DNA of 6,514 bases from Planctomycetota bacterium. GTDB taxonomy: Bacteria > Planctomycetota > Phycisphaerae > WQYP01. Below the pieces are notes generated by a model, which made no database searches, was not told the origin of the DNA, and was given only the letters and a program-made list of their open reading frames with translations. Positions 1 to 5,892 of this stretch are shown here, piece after piece (the stretch's first letter is position 1; each line of letters starts with the position of its first letter). Where the stretch lies: positions 1-6,514 of the forward strand of contig JAMDCX010000105.1 of the NCBI GenBank assembly GCA_023489375.1, in the 5' to 3' direction. The position numbers and the translations under genes were made by a program.

Positions 1-444
1 GGACGCGCTTTGTGGCCTCGGCATCCTGCCGATGATTCCACCGGCAGCCCATCAGCCAAATCCACGAACCAACGCAGCCTTGCTCTAGCAGCAGATGTCA
101 TACAAGCCTTGAATCTTCTGGAACACCGCGATCCGGCGGTTTGGGCGGCCAATCAGCGGTTGGTATACACTGAACTTCTGCGCTGGTGCATGACACGGTA
201 CGGCGTCATTCCGAAAGATCCACAGGCCACAAAGATCATGGAGAAATGTTATTATCATTTGGGCCTGTTTCACCGCTGGGAGGCGGTGGAAAAATCGCGC
301 GGCATTCTGATATCTCGTGAGATTGAAAAAGGATTGCGGTGGGATCGGTGGCGTGATTCTTATCGCGGTCTTGAGTTTCGCACGATACGCAAATATGTGA
401 AGGGCATTGTGGCGGCGAAGGTATCAGCCACGGCCAAGCGATAA
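1..444 (+). CDS. Hypothetical protein, 5'-truncated by window edge
   Basis: The frame is open from base 1 and ends at TAA 442-444, so the true start probably lies upstream; a TTG at position 10 is the first possible start inside the window but has no visible ribosome binding site. About 147 codons are visible. The first 25 or so residues are polar and Ser/Pro-rich; the rest looks like a helical, basic domain rich in Trp, Arg and Lys (for example WDRWRDSYRG and the later RTIRKYVKG). I see no signal peptide, membrane helix, metal-binding cluster or nucleotide-binding motif, and I do not recognise the family. Codon use is regular and no competing frame looks better, which supports real coding. 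The gene ends 26 bp before the ribosome-bound small ORF that precedes the sigma factor gene, so the three may be co-transcribed. A nucleic-acid-binding role would fit the charge but is only a guess. Confidence 0.55.
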   Translation, partial: GRALWPRHPADDSTGSPSAKSTNQRSLALAADVIQALNLLEHRDPAVWAANQRLVYTELLRWCMTRYGVIPKDPQATKIMEKCYYHLGLFHRWEAVEKSRGILISREIEKGLRWDRWRDSYRGLEFRTIRKYVKGIVAAKVSATAKR

Positions 445-459
445 TGTGTAACTTTTTTT

Positions 460-464
460 AGGAG
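460..464 (+). promoter_or_regulatory. Shine-Dalgarno AGGAG for the 30-codon ORF
   Basis: AGGAG ends 6 nt before the ATG at 471, near-ideal spacing. It is the best ribosome binding site upstream of the sigma factor gene and is the main reason to take the 30-codon ORF seriously. The sigma gene itself has only a G-run (550-554) 5 nt before its ATG. Confidence 0.6.
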
Positions 465-470
465 TTTACA

Positions 471-563
471 ATGGCTCGGAAAGGCGGATATTCCGATAGC
501 AAATACATGGCTGCACTTCGTAATGCGCCGTCTACCTCGCCTTTTATCTGGGGGTACCAATGA
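471..563 (+). CDS. 30-aa small protein, translationally coupled to the sigma factor gene
   Basis: The ORF starts with ATG at 471 behind an AGGAG and encodes 30 residues, beginning MARKGGYSDSKYM and ending PFIWGYQ. Its TGA (561-563) overlaps the ATG (560-562) of the next gene as ATGA, the classic arrangement for translational coupling. The peptide is basic at its N-terminus, has three Tyr and one Trp, and has no membrane helix or signal peptide. Two roles are possible: a leader ORF whose translation delivers ribosomes to the weakly initiated sigma gene, or a functional micropeptide such as a sigma-factor partner. I do not recognise the sequence. Its short length means chance cannot be excluded, but SD quality plus exact overlap make it more than a random ORF. 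Confidence 0.5.
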   Translation: MARKGGYSDSKYMAALRNAPSTSPFIWGYQ

Positions 564-1744
564 CCAGCGACACTGCAACAAAATCTGAAGCGCGAAAATC
601 GACGTGCGAAGTCGATGCGGACGGTAATTTTTCAATCATTGTGCGCTCAAATCAAGGTTGGCTGCGTGCCGCAGCTGGACGCCAACTTAACGGAAATGCG
701 TTGACCGATGATGTCGTGCAGTCGGTATTTATTGCTCTTTGGAGCCGATACCAGCCACCGCATAAAGACGGACCCCGCTTGCGAAGCTGGCTGGCGAGAA
801 CTATGCGACATATTTGCCGCAACGTAGTCGTTGGCGAGCGGCGGCGCAAAACCCGCGAACGCAACGCGGCATTACTACGGCGCGAGGACGGCCACGGGCG
901 GAAACAGCCAGTTGTCCGCGATCAACGACGGATAACTGCGCTGGAGGATGCTTTGAAGCGGCTACCCGATGCCGATTTGGCAATTGTGCTGGCAACTTTC
1001 TATCAGGGACAAAAAGCCCGGCAGATCGCATATCGGCTGGGCATTAGTGAGGCGGCGGCCCGAAAACGGGTCGCGCGGGCGGTAAATCGGTTACGACGCG
1101 TTATTTCCGCGAACTATCGGAAGACGGACAGAAAGGATGCGGTCCTGACCGCCTTGGAAGCCGCTATCCTCCATCCCCTGCTCGGGCTCAAATCCTACGG
1201 GATCATCCGGCGCGGAAGTGTCTCAACACGTATTGTTCGCGTGGCCTACAAAGCATTGTTTTATCTTACGTACAGGCCGGTCACTGTGGCGGCAGCGGCA
1301 TTGGTGATCGCAGGAGCCTCGGTTGCAATGCCAATGGTTTTGAAGTATCTAAATCCACCACCGGCACCGGCGACACCGACGCGGCCAGTGGATTATATCC
1401 CAAAACATTGCTCTTTGGTCCACCCGCTGCGGAACCCCGATATTCAACGATCCATCGCTTGTCCCGTCGAAGGCACACCGCGTTCTGTGGGTACAAGAGC
1501 GGTTGCAATGGCGGCGGCTTATCAAACAAAGAACAATCGCATTCCAGCCACACCAGCCTCCCAATTCCGCATCCGTTGGCAATGGCTGGCAACGATTGCC
1601 CAACCCACACATTCACTCCATTCCCATGCGGCCGCTCAATGCCGCGAGCCGCCACAGCTCCCGCTGTGGCATGATTCCGGACCCCTAAACGCTCCGAATC
1701 CTATAATGGGGATAGAGTCGGCGGCGATAAGGACGCGAGAGTAG
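560..1744 (+). CDS. ECF-like RNA polymerase sigma factor with C-terminal membrane anchor
   Basis: This 394-residue protein is a sigma-70-family factor of the ECF type, expected to direct RNA polymerase to a specific promoter set. Region 2 spans about residues 24-101: a DDVVQSVFIALW stretch (50-61) matches the core-binding helix, and the basic segment at 74-101 fits the -10 recognition part. Region 4 spans about 127-180, with a helix-turn-helix around QIAYRLGISEAAARKRV for -35 recognition. Usual ECF factors end near residue 190. Here a basic linker continues to a hydrophobic helix at about 241-263, followed by a Pro/Ala/His-rich tail of 130 residues. Basic residues before the helix place the sigma domains in the cytoplasm and the tail outside. 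No anti-sigma gene is visible, so the tail may do the sensing. ATG 560 is chosen because region 2 begins 24 residues later and the start overlaps the small ORF. The tail has little recognisable structure, so a frameshift after the helix is possible. The sigma assignment is firm; target genes are unknown. Confidence 0.85.
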   Translation: MTSDTATKSEARKSTCEVDADGNFSIIVRSNQGWLRAAAGRQLNGNALTDDVVQSVFIALWSRYQPPHKDGPRLRSWLARTMRHICRNVVVGERRRKTRERNAALLRREDGHGRKQPVVRDQRRITALEDALKRLPDADLAIVLATFYQGQKARQIAYRLGISEAAARKRVARAVNRLRRVISANYRKTDRKDAVLTALEAAILHPLLGLKSYGIIRRGSVSTRIVRVAYKALFYLTYRPVTVAAAALVIAGASVAMPMVLKYLNPPPAPATPTRPVDYIPKHCSLVHPLRNPDIQRSIACPVEGTPRSVGTRAVAMAAAYQTKNNRIPATPASQFRIRWQWLATIAQPTHSLHSHAAAQCREPPQLPLWHDSGPLNAPNPIMGIESAAIRTRE

Positions 1745-1770
1745 GGAACGCAGTCTGAATGGTTTGTTAT
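1744..1770 (+). promoter_or_regulatory. Possible ECF-type promoter (GGGAAC -35)
   Basis: GGGAAC at 1744-1749, touching the sigma factor stop codon, resembles the GGAAC -35 element used by many ECF sigma factors. A GTT-containing stretch lies 16 nt further on (1766-1770), near the expected -10 position. The element sits at the beginning of the gap ahead of the cysteine-rich protein operon, where an output promoter of the neighbouring sigma factor would be expected. The -10 match is poor and a five-base motif occurs often by chance. Confidence 0.2.
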
Positions 1771-1772
1771 GG

Positions 1773-1795
1773 TAAAAAAATATCAATTTTTTTTA
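1773..1795. repeat. AT-only inverted repeat (A-tract / T-tract)
   Basis: TAAAAAAA at 1773-1780 is matched by TTTTTTTA at 1788-1795 across a 7-nt spacer. Such phased A and T tracts bend DNA and can act as upstream promoter elements or nucleoid-protein sites. The stem has no G or C, so a working terminator is unlikely. Confidence 0.4.
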
Positions 1796-1934
1796 GCGTC
1801 TTCGGCAAGATACGTAAGTACTGTGATAATAATTGTTTACATACGCATATTTCCTTCCTTTGCCATCAAAATTTGGCCAACGGGTGTCCCAAATTCGTCC
1901 TCTGCGCACATATATATATATTAGAAAAGTGCTT

Positions 1935-1954
1935 TTGCGGTGCGGTCGCCGCAA
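1935..1954 (+). repeat. Hairpin 1 of leader, with alternative pairing
   Basis: TTGCGG (1935-1940) can pair with CCGCAA (1949-1954) around an 8-nt loop. A second TGCGG copy directly after the first (1941-1945) can instead pair with the same CCGCA (1949-1953) around a 3-nt loop. Two mutually exclusive stems compete for one partner strand. Confidence 0.4.
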
Positions 1955-1960
1955 TGGCAG

Positions 1961-1979
1961 CGCCAGCCCTGTGGTGGCG
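1961..1979 (+). repeat. Hairpin 2 of leader
   Basis: CGCCA (1961-1965) pairs with TGGCG (1975-1979) across a 9-nt loop. Alone it is unremarkable; its position between two other hairpins makes it worth recording. Confidence 0.3.
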
Positions 1980-1991
1980 AATTGAAAATAT

Positions 1992-2016
1992 CGGATTCCG
2001 GGTGTACCGGAATCCG
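1992..2016 (+). repeat. Perfect 10-bp stem-loop upstream of the cysteine-rich protein gene
   Basis: CGGATTCCGG (1992-2001) and CCGGAATCCG (2007-2016) form a perfect 10-bp stem with a GTGTA loop. No U-run follows, so it is not a classical intrinsic terminator. It ends 20 bp before the AAGGAG of the next gene. It could stabilise the mRNA 5' end, take part in a leader switch, or be a protein operator. Confidence 0.6.
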
Positions 2017-2049
2017 TGAAGTAGTTGGTTCTATTTAAGGAGAACTCTC

Positions 2050-2487
2050 ATGTTCAGTAAAATTCACAATCGGTTCAATGGTCGAGGCGGGAAGAGGATG
2101 ATCATGGCTGCGGCAGTCTGTGTCGCGGGATTGGCGGCTGGAATAGGGGGCAGAGTTGTGCTGGCGCAGCTACGCGAAGGTAATCCGCAGACGACTACAG
2201 AGTGGAATGGAATGTATAACTGCCCGGCTAATACGTCCTGTGAGGCTGTGCCGTGCCCACACCCGTCAGCCACAGATTCCTGTGGGACCTATGTACAGTC
2301 ATTTTTTATCGGCTCGATATGCCAGCCCGACAACAGCGGGACTGATTCGTCGTGCAGCTACATCGGCAGCCCGACGGAGTGCTCCGAGGTTTATAACTGC
2401 AACTACGAACCCTATGACGGCCAATGTGATCCCAACGGAGGTCCTACCGGTGTCATAAATTGGGGGCAGACCGTGAATTGCTATTGA
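2050..2487 (+). CDS. Small exported acidic cysteine-rich protein
   Basis: The 145-residue product starts at ATG 2050, 7 nt after AAGGAG. It has a long basic N-region (K4, R8, R12, K15, R16), a hydrophobic core at about 18-34, and a likely signal peptidase site after VVLA at residue 39. The mature part of about 106 residues has ten cysteines (58, 64, 69, 78, 91, 102, 111, 117, 126, 144), enough for five disulfides, and ends in NCY. It has about eleven Asp/Glu but only one Arg and no Lys, so it is very acidic. Gly, Ser, Asn, Pro and Tyr dominate and there is no clear helix, which suggests a small fold held by disulfides. I do not recognise the family. It is the first gene of a run that includes a MauE-thioredoxin protein able to handle disulfides, so it is the obvious candidate substrate. 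Its position resembles that of small NVEALA-type exported peptides in Bacteroidetes loci, an analogy from memory only. Confidence 0.75.
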   Translation: MFSKIHNRFNGRGGKRMIMAAAVCVAGLAAGIGGRVVLAQLREGNPQTTTEWNGMYNCPANTSCEAVPCPHPSATDSCGTYVQSFFIGSICQPDNSGTDSSCSYIGSPTECSEVYNCNYEPYDGQCDPNGGPTGVINWGQTVNCY

Positions 2488-2507
2488 CCATACCGTTGAC
2501 CATACTG
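2484..2507 (+). repeat. 12-bp tandem repeat over the stop codon
   Basis: TTGACCATACCG (2484-2495) is followed directly by TTGACCATACTG (2496-2507), 11 of 12 bases identical. The first copy includes the TGA stop of the cysteine-rich gene. The TTGACC cores resemble -35 elements, but no -10 sequence lies at the right distance. It may be a paired regulator site or a slippage duplication. Confidence 0.5.
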
Positions 2508-2512
2508 TGGCG

Positions 2513-2538
2513 TGGTGCTCCGAGCGTGTGGTGCACCA
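2513..2538. repeat. Palindrome and direct repeat between genes
   Basis: TGGTGCACCA (2529-2538) is a perfect 10-bp palindrome. Its left half, TGGTGC, also occurs at 2513-2518, so the downstream GCACCA can pair with either copy. The element lies about 100 bp before the next start codon and might be a protein-binding site or a weak processing hairpin. Confidence 0.35.
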
Positions 2539-2623
2539 GGTAGATTACAGTAGGGCTTGTACTGCCAAGGCCCATGCGGGAGATAATTTCATCATCGATA
2601 ACGGGAAAATCACTCTTTGCTAT

Positions 2624-2628
2624 GGAGA
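2624..2628 (+). promoter_or_regulatory. Shine-Dalgarno GGAGA that fixes the ATG 2635 start
   Basis: GGAGA ends 6 nt before ATG 2635. The alternative upstream TTG at 2617 would place this site inside the coding sequence and has no ribosome binding site of its own, so ATG 2635 is the better start. Confidence 0.65.
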
Positions 2629-2634
2629 ACGAAA

Positions 2635-3687
2635 ATGATAACCTGCTTTAGCCTATATCGATCCCATACATCATTAGGTGACAAACTTCGTCCATACTTT
2701 CTGGCCAACGCGATTTTAGCAGTCTCAATGGGCTCCCGCGCCCTAGCACGCACACCGACGGCAAAGGGCGAACTGTTGAATGCGGTTCAGGCCTTGCGGC
2801 AGGCGGTCCGTTTCAAGGTAACCTCGGGCTACGGTGTCGCCTTGGAGAAAACTACCGACACCCAATGGTACGGGCACGGAATGAGCGTCCACTATCAGCC
2901 GCAGGCGGTGAAATTCTGGTTTTCGGGTAACGCGAGCCTGGTGAAAGAGTATAGTTTAGGCCATCCGCCGATGTTGCTTCAGGCGGTGCTACGGAAACGC
3001 GGAGTGCTGGTCCATTTTCGTCGTTACAGCATGGGCTTAAAGCTCGCGGCGCCACAGGTGACTGTTCAGAGCGGGGTATTACCCCATATGACCAATGATC
3101 TGCGGCCAAGTGTATGGACATACAGACGGATTACAGAAATTTCCAGCATGATGCAGCCTGATGCACAATTCTTTCGGATAGCGAAGCGTCAATCGGCGGC
3201 AACCGTCAAAAAGACTGGCCGCCGGATTGTCGTAACATTCAGATACCCGTCGAATCTGCCGAACTTCTTCGGCGCGAAGGCCGTGATCGTGTTCGACCTA
3301 GTGCAGGGCGGGATGGTGGCAAGCTACTATAACATAACCGACGAGCTCGACGCAGCCAAACACAGACTCAAAGAGATCGATACCATCGCAACGAAGTGGC
3401 GAAAAGCGGACGGTTGCTGGCTGCCAGCCAGCAGAACACTTGAAAGCCACTACTGGGTTAGTGGCAAGGACCGTGGTTTTACGCGCACGGAAATTAGGTT
3501 CGTGAAATTCGTCCTTGGGCCTCTTCGCAACGGTACTCTGAGCGTTACAAATTTGGAAATCCCGTATGGGACATTCGTGGATGACACGGTGCATAAGGAA
3601 TTATACCATTTCACCAAGGCTACTGCGGCACGCATGCTCACCACGGCGAGACACACGTCATCGGAGCAATCGGAGGCCGGAAAATGA
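2635..3687 (+). CDS. Exported protein of unknown function, weakly LolA-like
   Basis: The 350-residue product has an N-terminal export signal: basic stretch, hydrophobic segment at about 21-33, and a likely cleavage site after ALA at residue 38. There is no lipobox cysteine, so it should be soluble in the periplasm or secreted. The body alternates short beta-type strands, such as RRIVVTFRYPSN near 197-207 and DGCWLPASRTLESHYW near 259-274, with charged turns. A segment reading DGxWLP followed by strands, and a late IPYGTFVDD (309-317), recall planctomycete proteins of the LolA-like outer-membrane lipoprotein-sorting fold; the resemblance is by eye and weak. The mature part is basic (rich in Arg and Lys), opposite in charge to the acidic protein encoded upstream, so binding of that protein is conceivable. 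Its TGA overlaps the next ATG as ATGA, tying it tightly to the DUF1573 gene. No catalytic motif is visible. Confidence 0.7.
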   Translation: MITCFSLYRSHTSLGDKLRPYFLANAILAVSMGSRALARTPTAKGELLNAVQALRQAVRFKVTSGYGVALEKTTDTQWYGHGMSVHYQPQAVKFWFSGNASLVKEYSLGHPPMLLQAVLRKRGVLVHFRRYSMGLKLAAPQVTVQSGVLPHMTNDLRPSVWTYRRITEISSMMQPDAQFFRIAKRQSAATVKKTGRRIVVTFRYPSNLPNFFGAKAVIVFDLVQGGMVASYYNITDELDAAKHRLKEIDTIATKWRKADGCWLPASRTLESHYWVSGKDRGFTRTEIRFVKFVLGPLRNGTLSVTNLEIPYGTFVDDTVHKELYHFTKATAARMLTTARHTSSEQSEAGK

Positions 3688-4706
3688 CCACGTGCCGCTA
3701 CGCCCTTCTCGCAGCATGTCTGTTCACCCTTGCGGCTTTCTTCGGCGCACTGGTCTTCGGTGGATCTCATTTTCCTGTGCTACGGCCGGGAAGGCACTTG
3801 GTTGTGCCTACTGGGCCGATGGACATGGGATTTATCGCCCCGGACTCAATAGCCCGTTTCCATTTCGATATCCGTAATGCCGGCACCGTCGCTCTGAAGA
3901 TTAAAAAGGTTTTTGCCAGTTGCGGCTGCACTGTCACCAAAATAAACCGGACCACGTTGTACCCCGGAGCAAGTGCGGTGGTCAGTGTGGCCTTTCATAG
4001 TGCCGGATATTGGCGCGGCGTGCATAAGGAAATTTATTTAGTTTCCAACGATAGCAGAAAGCCGTTTCAGCAACTTTCCTTATTTGGATATGTGCGTGTC
4101 GGTACCAGATTGGACGCGAAATCGATCAACTTGGGCACTGGGGAATTTAAGCAACGGCTGCGGTCAAGAGCCATCCACGTTATGGCCGATGCCGGAATGC
4201 CCGAAGGGGCGGTGCGGATCGCCGGAGATAGCTACGGACTAACAGTGAAAACAGGGCCGTGGCGTGTAATCGACGGTGGAGAGATGCAACGGTGCTTGCT
4301 CCGAGTCGGTACCGGGCCTTTGGAATCCCTTCCGGGAAGTTATGTGCGGCGGGTGATCATTGCAGTCGGAAATAAAATTAGGCTTCCATTACGCGTTCTG
4401 TACACGGTCAGACCGGTGGTATCATGCAATCCATCCGAAGTGAGTGTTAAGGGCGACGCTTCGGCCACGGTTACCCTTAATTACGCGGGGCATCATGTAC
4501 GGATTGGTTCAATTTCTTCGGCCTTACACTATTGCACGGCGAAATCAATTATAGCGGTTCCAAATGGCGAGGAGATACGCATTACTCGCAAGCGCTCCCT
4601 TGAGGAACTGGTGGGTGACACAATTGATCTACTTTGCGTGCGATACAATTTCAATCATGGCGCTCGCAAGGAGACGCTGGATATCCCCGTGGTGTTGAGC
4701 CGATAG
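3684..4706 (+). CDS. DUF1573 family exported protein with SCGC motif
   Basis: The 340-residue product starts at ATG 3684, 7 nt after GGAGG (3672-3676) and overlapping the previous stop by 4 bp. A signal peptide or anchor occupies about residues 5-27. A DUF1573 domain follows: the phase FHFDIRNAG (59-67), then LKIKKVFASCGCT with S79-C80-G81-C82, then the strand-rich YPGASAVVSVAF segment. This is the usual signature of the family, an Ig-like (ASH/MSP-type) beta-sandwich found in exported proteins of Planctomycetota and Bacteroidota. The remaining 200 residues are beta-rich and probably hold one or two further Ig-like modules; further cysteines occur there (in QRCLLRV, VVSCNP, LHYCTA and LLCVRY). 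The CGC pair could be redox-active or metal-binding, but the molecular function of DUF1573 is not established. Its place between the cysteine-rich substrate candidate and the thioredoxin fusion suggests a role in the same extracytoplasmic process. Confidence 0.85.
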   Translation: MTTCRYALLAACLFTLAAFFGALVFGGSHFPVLRPGRHLVVPTGPMDMGFIAPDSIARFHFDIRNAGTVALKIKKVFASCGCTVTKINRTTLYPGASAVVSVAFHSAGYWRGVHKEIYLVSNDSRKPFQQLSLFGYVRVGTRLDAKSINLGTGEFKQRLRSRAIHVMADAGMPEGAVRIAGDSYGLTVKTGPWRVIDGGEMQRCLLRVGTGPLESLPGSYVRRVIIAVGNKIRLPLRVLYTVRPVVSCNPSEVSVKGDASATVTLNYAGHHVRIGSISSALHYCTAKSIIAVPNGEEIRITRKRSLEELVGDTIDLLCVRYNFNHGARKETLDIPVVLSR

Positions 4707-4769
4707 GCAGCGGTCTCCCGTAGTGCTCTTTTCGCATGATGGTCACCGCCAAACTAAAGAGGTCTTCCG

Positions 4770-5876
4770 ATGCCAGCAGTGAATCGCTGCATTAATGCGG
4801 ACGATCCCACAGGATGTGCCCGGTTTGCTCCGACTCAATTAATCGCTCCTGTAGCGGGGATGCTCTTGCTTCTTGCCACATCGTTCAAGATGTATCAACA
4901 TCTCCGCTGGCCGGTTCACCCCTCGGGGTTGCAACGTCTCCCGGCTTTTGAGGAAGTGTTAATCAGCCTTGAGTGCTTTCTCGGCCTGTGGCTGATCAGC
5001 GGCGCGGTACCAATCGCTGCGCGGCGGGTTGCTGTTGGTTGTTTCAGCTTATTTGCCTGCTACACCCTATTCGAGGCACTTGCCGGCAAAGCTGATTGCG
5101 GCTGCTTCGGGCAGGTGCATGTGAGTCCATGGTTTACATTCGTTCTGGATGTCGCAATTGTTCTCGCGCTGATGTTCTTTGCCAGGCTGAGTGGAAAAGA
5201 TGCATATCCATCACGATGGTCAAAACGCAAGTGGCCGGTCGCGGCGGCTGCCGGGATTGGATTACTAATGGGCGTTGGTTCCGCCGTGTTTCGCCCTTAC
5301 CCGATAGCGGCTGCCAATGGCCTTGTTACAGCCAATAGCGGTAAAATTGTCATTCTGGAACCGAACAAATGGATTGATCGGCGGCTGCCAGTATTGGCCA
5401 ATATAGTGCAATCCCAGCCAGTGACGGGCATGGTACAGCCTACTGGGGATCACCTGCAGAATGCCGACGCTACCGGCGTATCCGGGCAGCACGAAATTTA
5501 TTTAAGCACCCCCCTTTCCCATGGCCGTTGGATCGTGATGTTCTATCACGCCAGTTGCGATGAATGCCGGGCCACAATACCGATTTACGAGGGCCTGGCG
5601 CAACAGCAGGAAACTTCGGGGCAGAAGCCGCATGTCGCCTTTGTGCGCGTACCATCGGGATCAGAATCTTCGGTTCCGCACAATCTATTTCATTCGAATA
5701 TCCCGTTGCATGCGACGCTGGATTCCAGCCACCAGTGGTTTGCCCAAACACCAGCGGTGGTGGAATTGAACAATGGCGTTGTGGTCCGCGGAGTTTCCGG
5801 CGCTGCCGCAATGAATTTGAATTGGCTGGGGCTGGCCGGCGGAGAGAACGATGGCACGGCAACTTTGCGGCCTTAG
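4770..5876 (+). CDS. MauE/DoxX-like membrane protein fused to thioredoxin-like domain
   Basis: The 368-residue product starts at ATG 4770, 7 nt after AGAGG. Five hydrophobic helices are visible: about 24-42, 62-82, 86-106, 121-139 and 156-174. The first four match MauE-type redox-associated membrane proteins, including the hallmark DCGCF at 109-113 between helices 3 and 4. The loop between helices 4 and 5 is strongly basic (RLSGKDAYPSRWSKRKW), so it is cytoplasmic; this puts both the CGC pair and the C-terminal domain outside. After a linker at about 175-240, residues 241-345 form a thioredoxin-like domain: strand WIVMFYH, active site C263-D-E-C266, and the cis-proline loop TP (327-328) followed by strand AVVELNNG. 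The likely role is thiol-disulfide exchange on exported proteins, with the MauE part passing electrons to or from the membrane pool; direction, oxidation or reduction, cannot be read from sequence. A 63-bp gap separates it from the DUF1573 gene. Confidence 0.85.
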   Translation: MPAVNRCINADDPTGCARFAPTQLIAPVAGMLLLLATSFKMYQHLRWPVHPSGLQRLPAFEEVLISLECFLGLWLISGAVPIAARRVAVGCFSLFACYTLFEALAGKADCGCFGQVHVSPWFTFVLDVAIVLALMFFARLSGKDAYPSRWSKRKWPVAAAAGIGLLMGVGSAVFRPYPIAAANGLVTANSGKIVILEPNKWIDRRLPVLANIVQSQPVTGMVQPTGDHLQNADATGVSGQHEIYLSTPLSHGRWIVMFYHASCDECRATIPIYEGLAQQQETSGQKPHVAFVRVPSGSESSVPHNLFHSNIPLHATLDSSHQWFAQTPAVVELNNGVVVRGVSGAAAMNLNWLGLAGGENDGTATLRP

Positions 5877-5892
5877 TGAGACGCGGTGTTTT

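Larger units (their letters stand above)
1745..2049 (+). promoter_or_regulatory. Gene-free promoter and structured leader region
   Basis: This 305-bp gap has two parts. From about 1759 to 1925 it is strongly AT-rich, with an A7/T8 inverted pair and a run of TA repeats at 1910-1922; it probably carries the promoter, although no convincing -35/-10 pair for a housekeeping sigma is visible. From about 1931 to 2016 it is GC-rich and contains three hairpins in a row, ending 20 bp before the AAGGAG (2037-2042) that serves the ATG at 2050. An 86-codon frame crosses the region but looks non-coding. No rho-independent terminator with a U-run follows the sigma gene. Confidence 0.45.

Noticed and set aside
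1281..1655. 124-codon - strand ORF opposite the sigma factor tail
   Set aside because: It begins opposite coding sequence without a ribosome binding site and its translation shows no domain; it is a by-product of GC-rich coding sequence on the other strand.
1702..1707. Perfect TATAAT hexamer
   Set aside because: No TTGACA-like sequence lies 16-19 nt upstream and the hexamer is inside the sigma factor reading frame; left as chance.
1773..1795. A7...T8 as rho-independent terminator of the sigma gene
   Set aside because: The stem would be A-U only, with no GC-rich hairpin before the U-run, so it would not terminate efficiently.
1894..1922. TTCGTC-N17-TATATT as a housekeeping promoter
   Set aside because: The -35 match is poor and the -10 arises from a TA repeat, so I could not call it with confidence.
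1759..2019. 86-codon + strand ORF in the gap before the cysteine-rich gene
   Set aside because: It runs through AT-rich sequence, TA repeats and all three hairpins, has no ribosome binding site, and its translation is cysteine/phenylalanine-rich noise. A regulatory leader explains the stretch better.
2617..2634. TTG 2617 as start of the LolA-like gene
   Set aside because: It would add six residues that include the ribosome binding site GGAGA itself and has no SD upstream; ATG 2635 is better placed.
2574..2651. 25-codon ORF (ATG 2574) overlapping the start of the next gene
   Set aside because: The only SD-like bases (AAGG) lie 3 nt from the ATG, too close, and the peptide has no recognisable feature. 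The good GGAGA at 2624 serves ATG 2635 instead.
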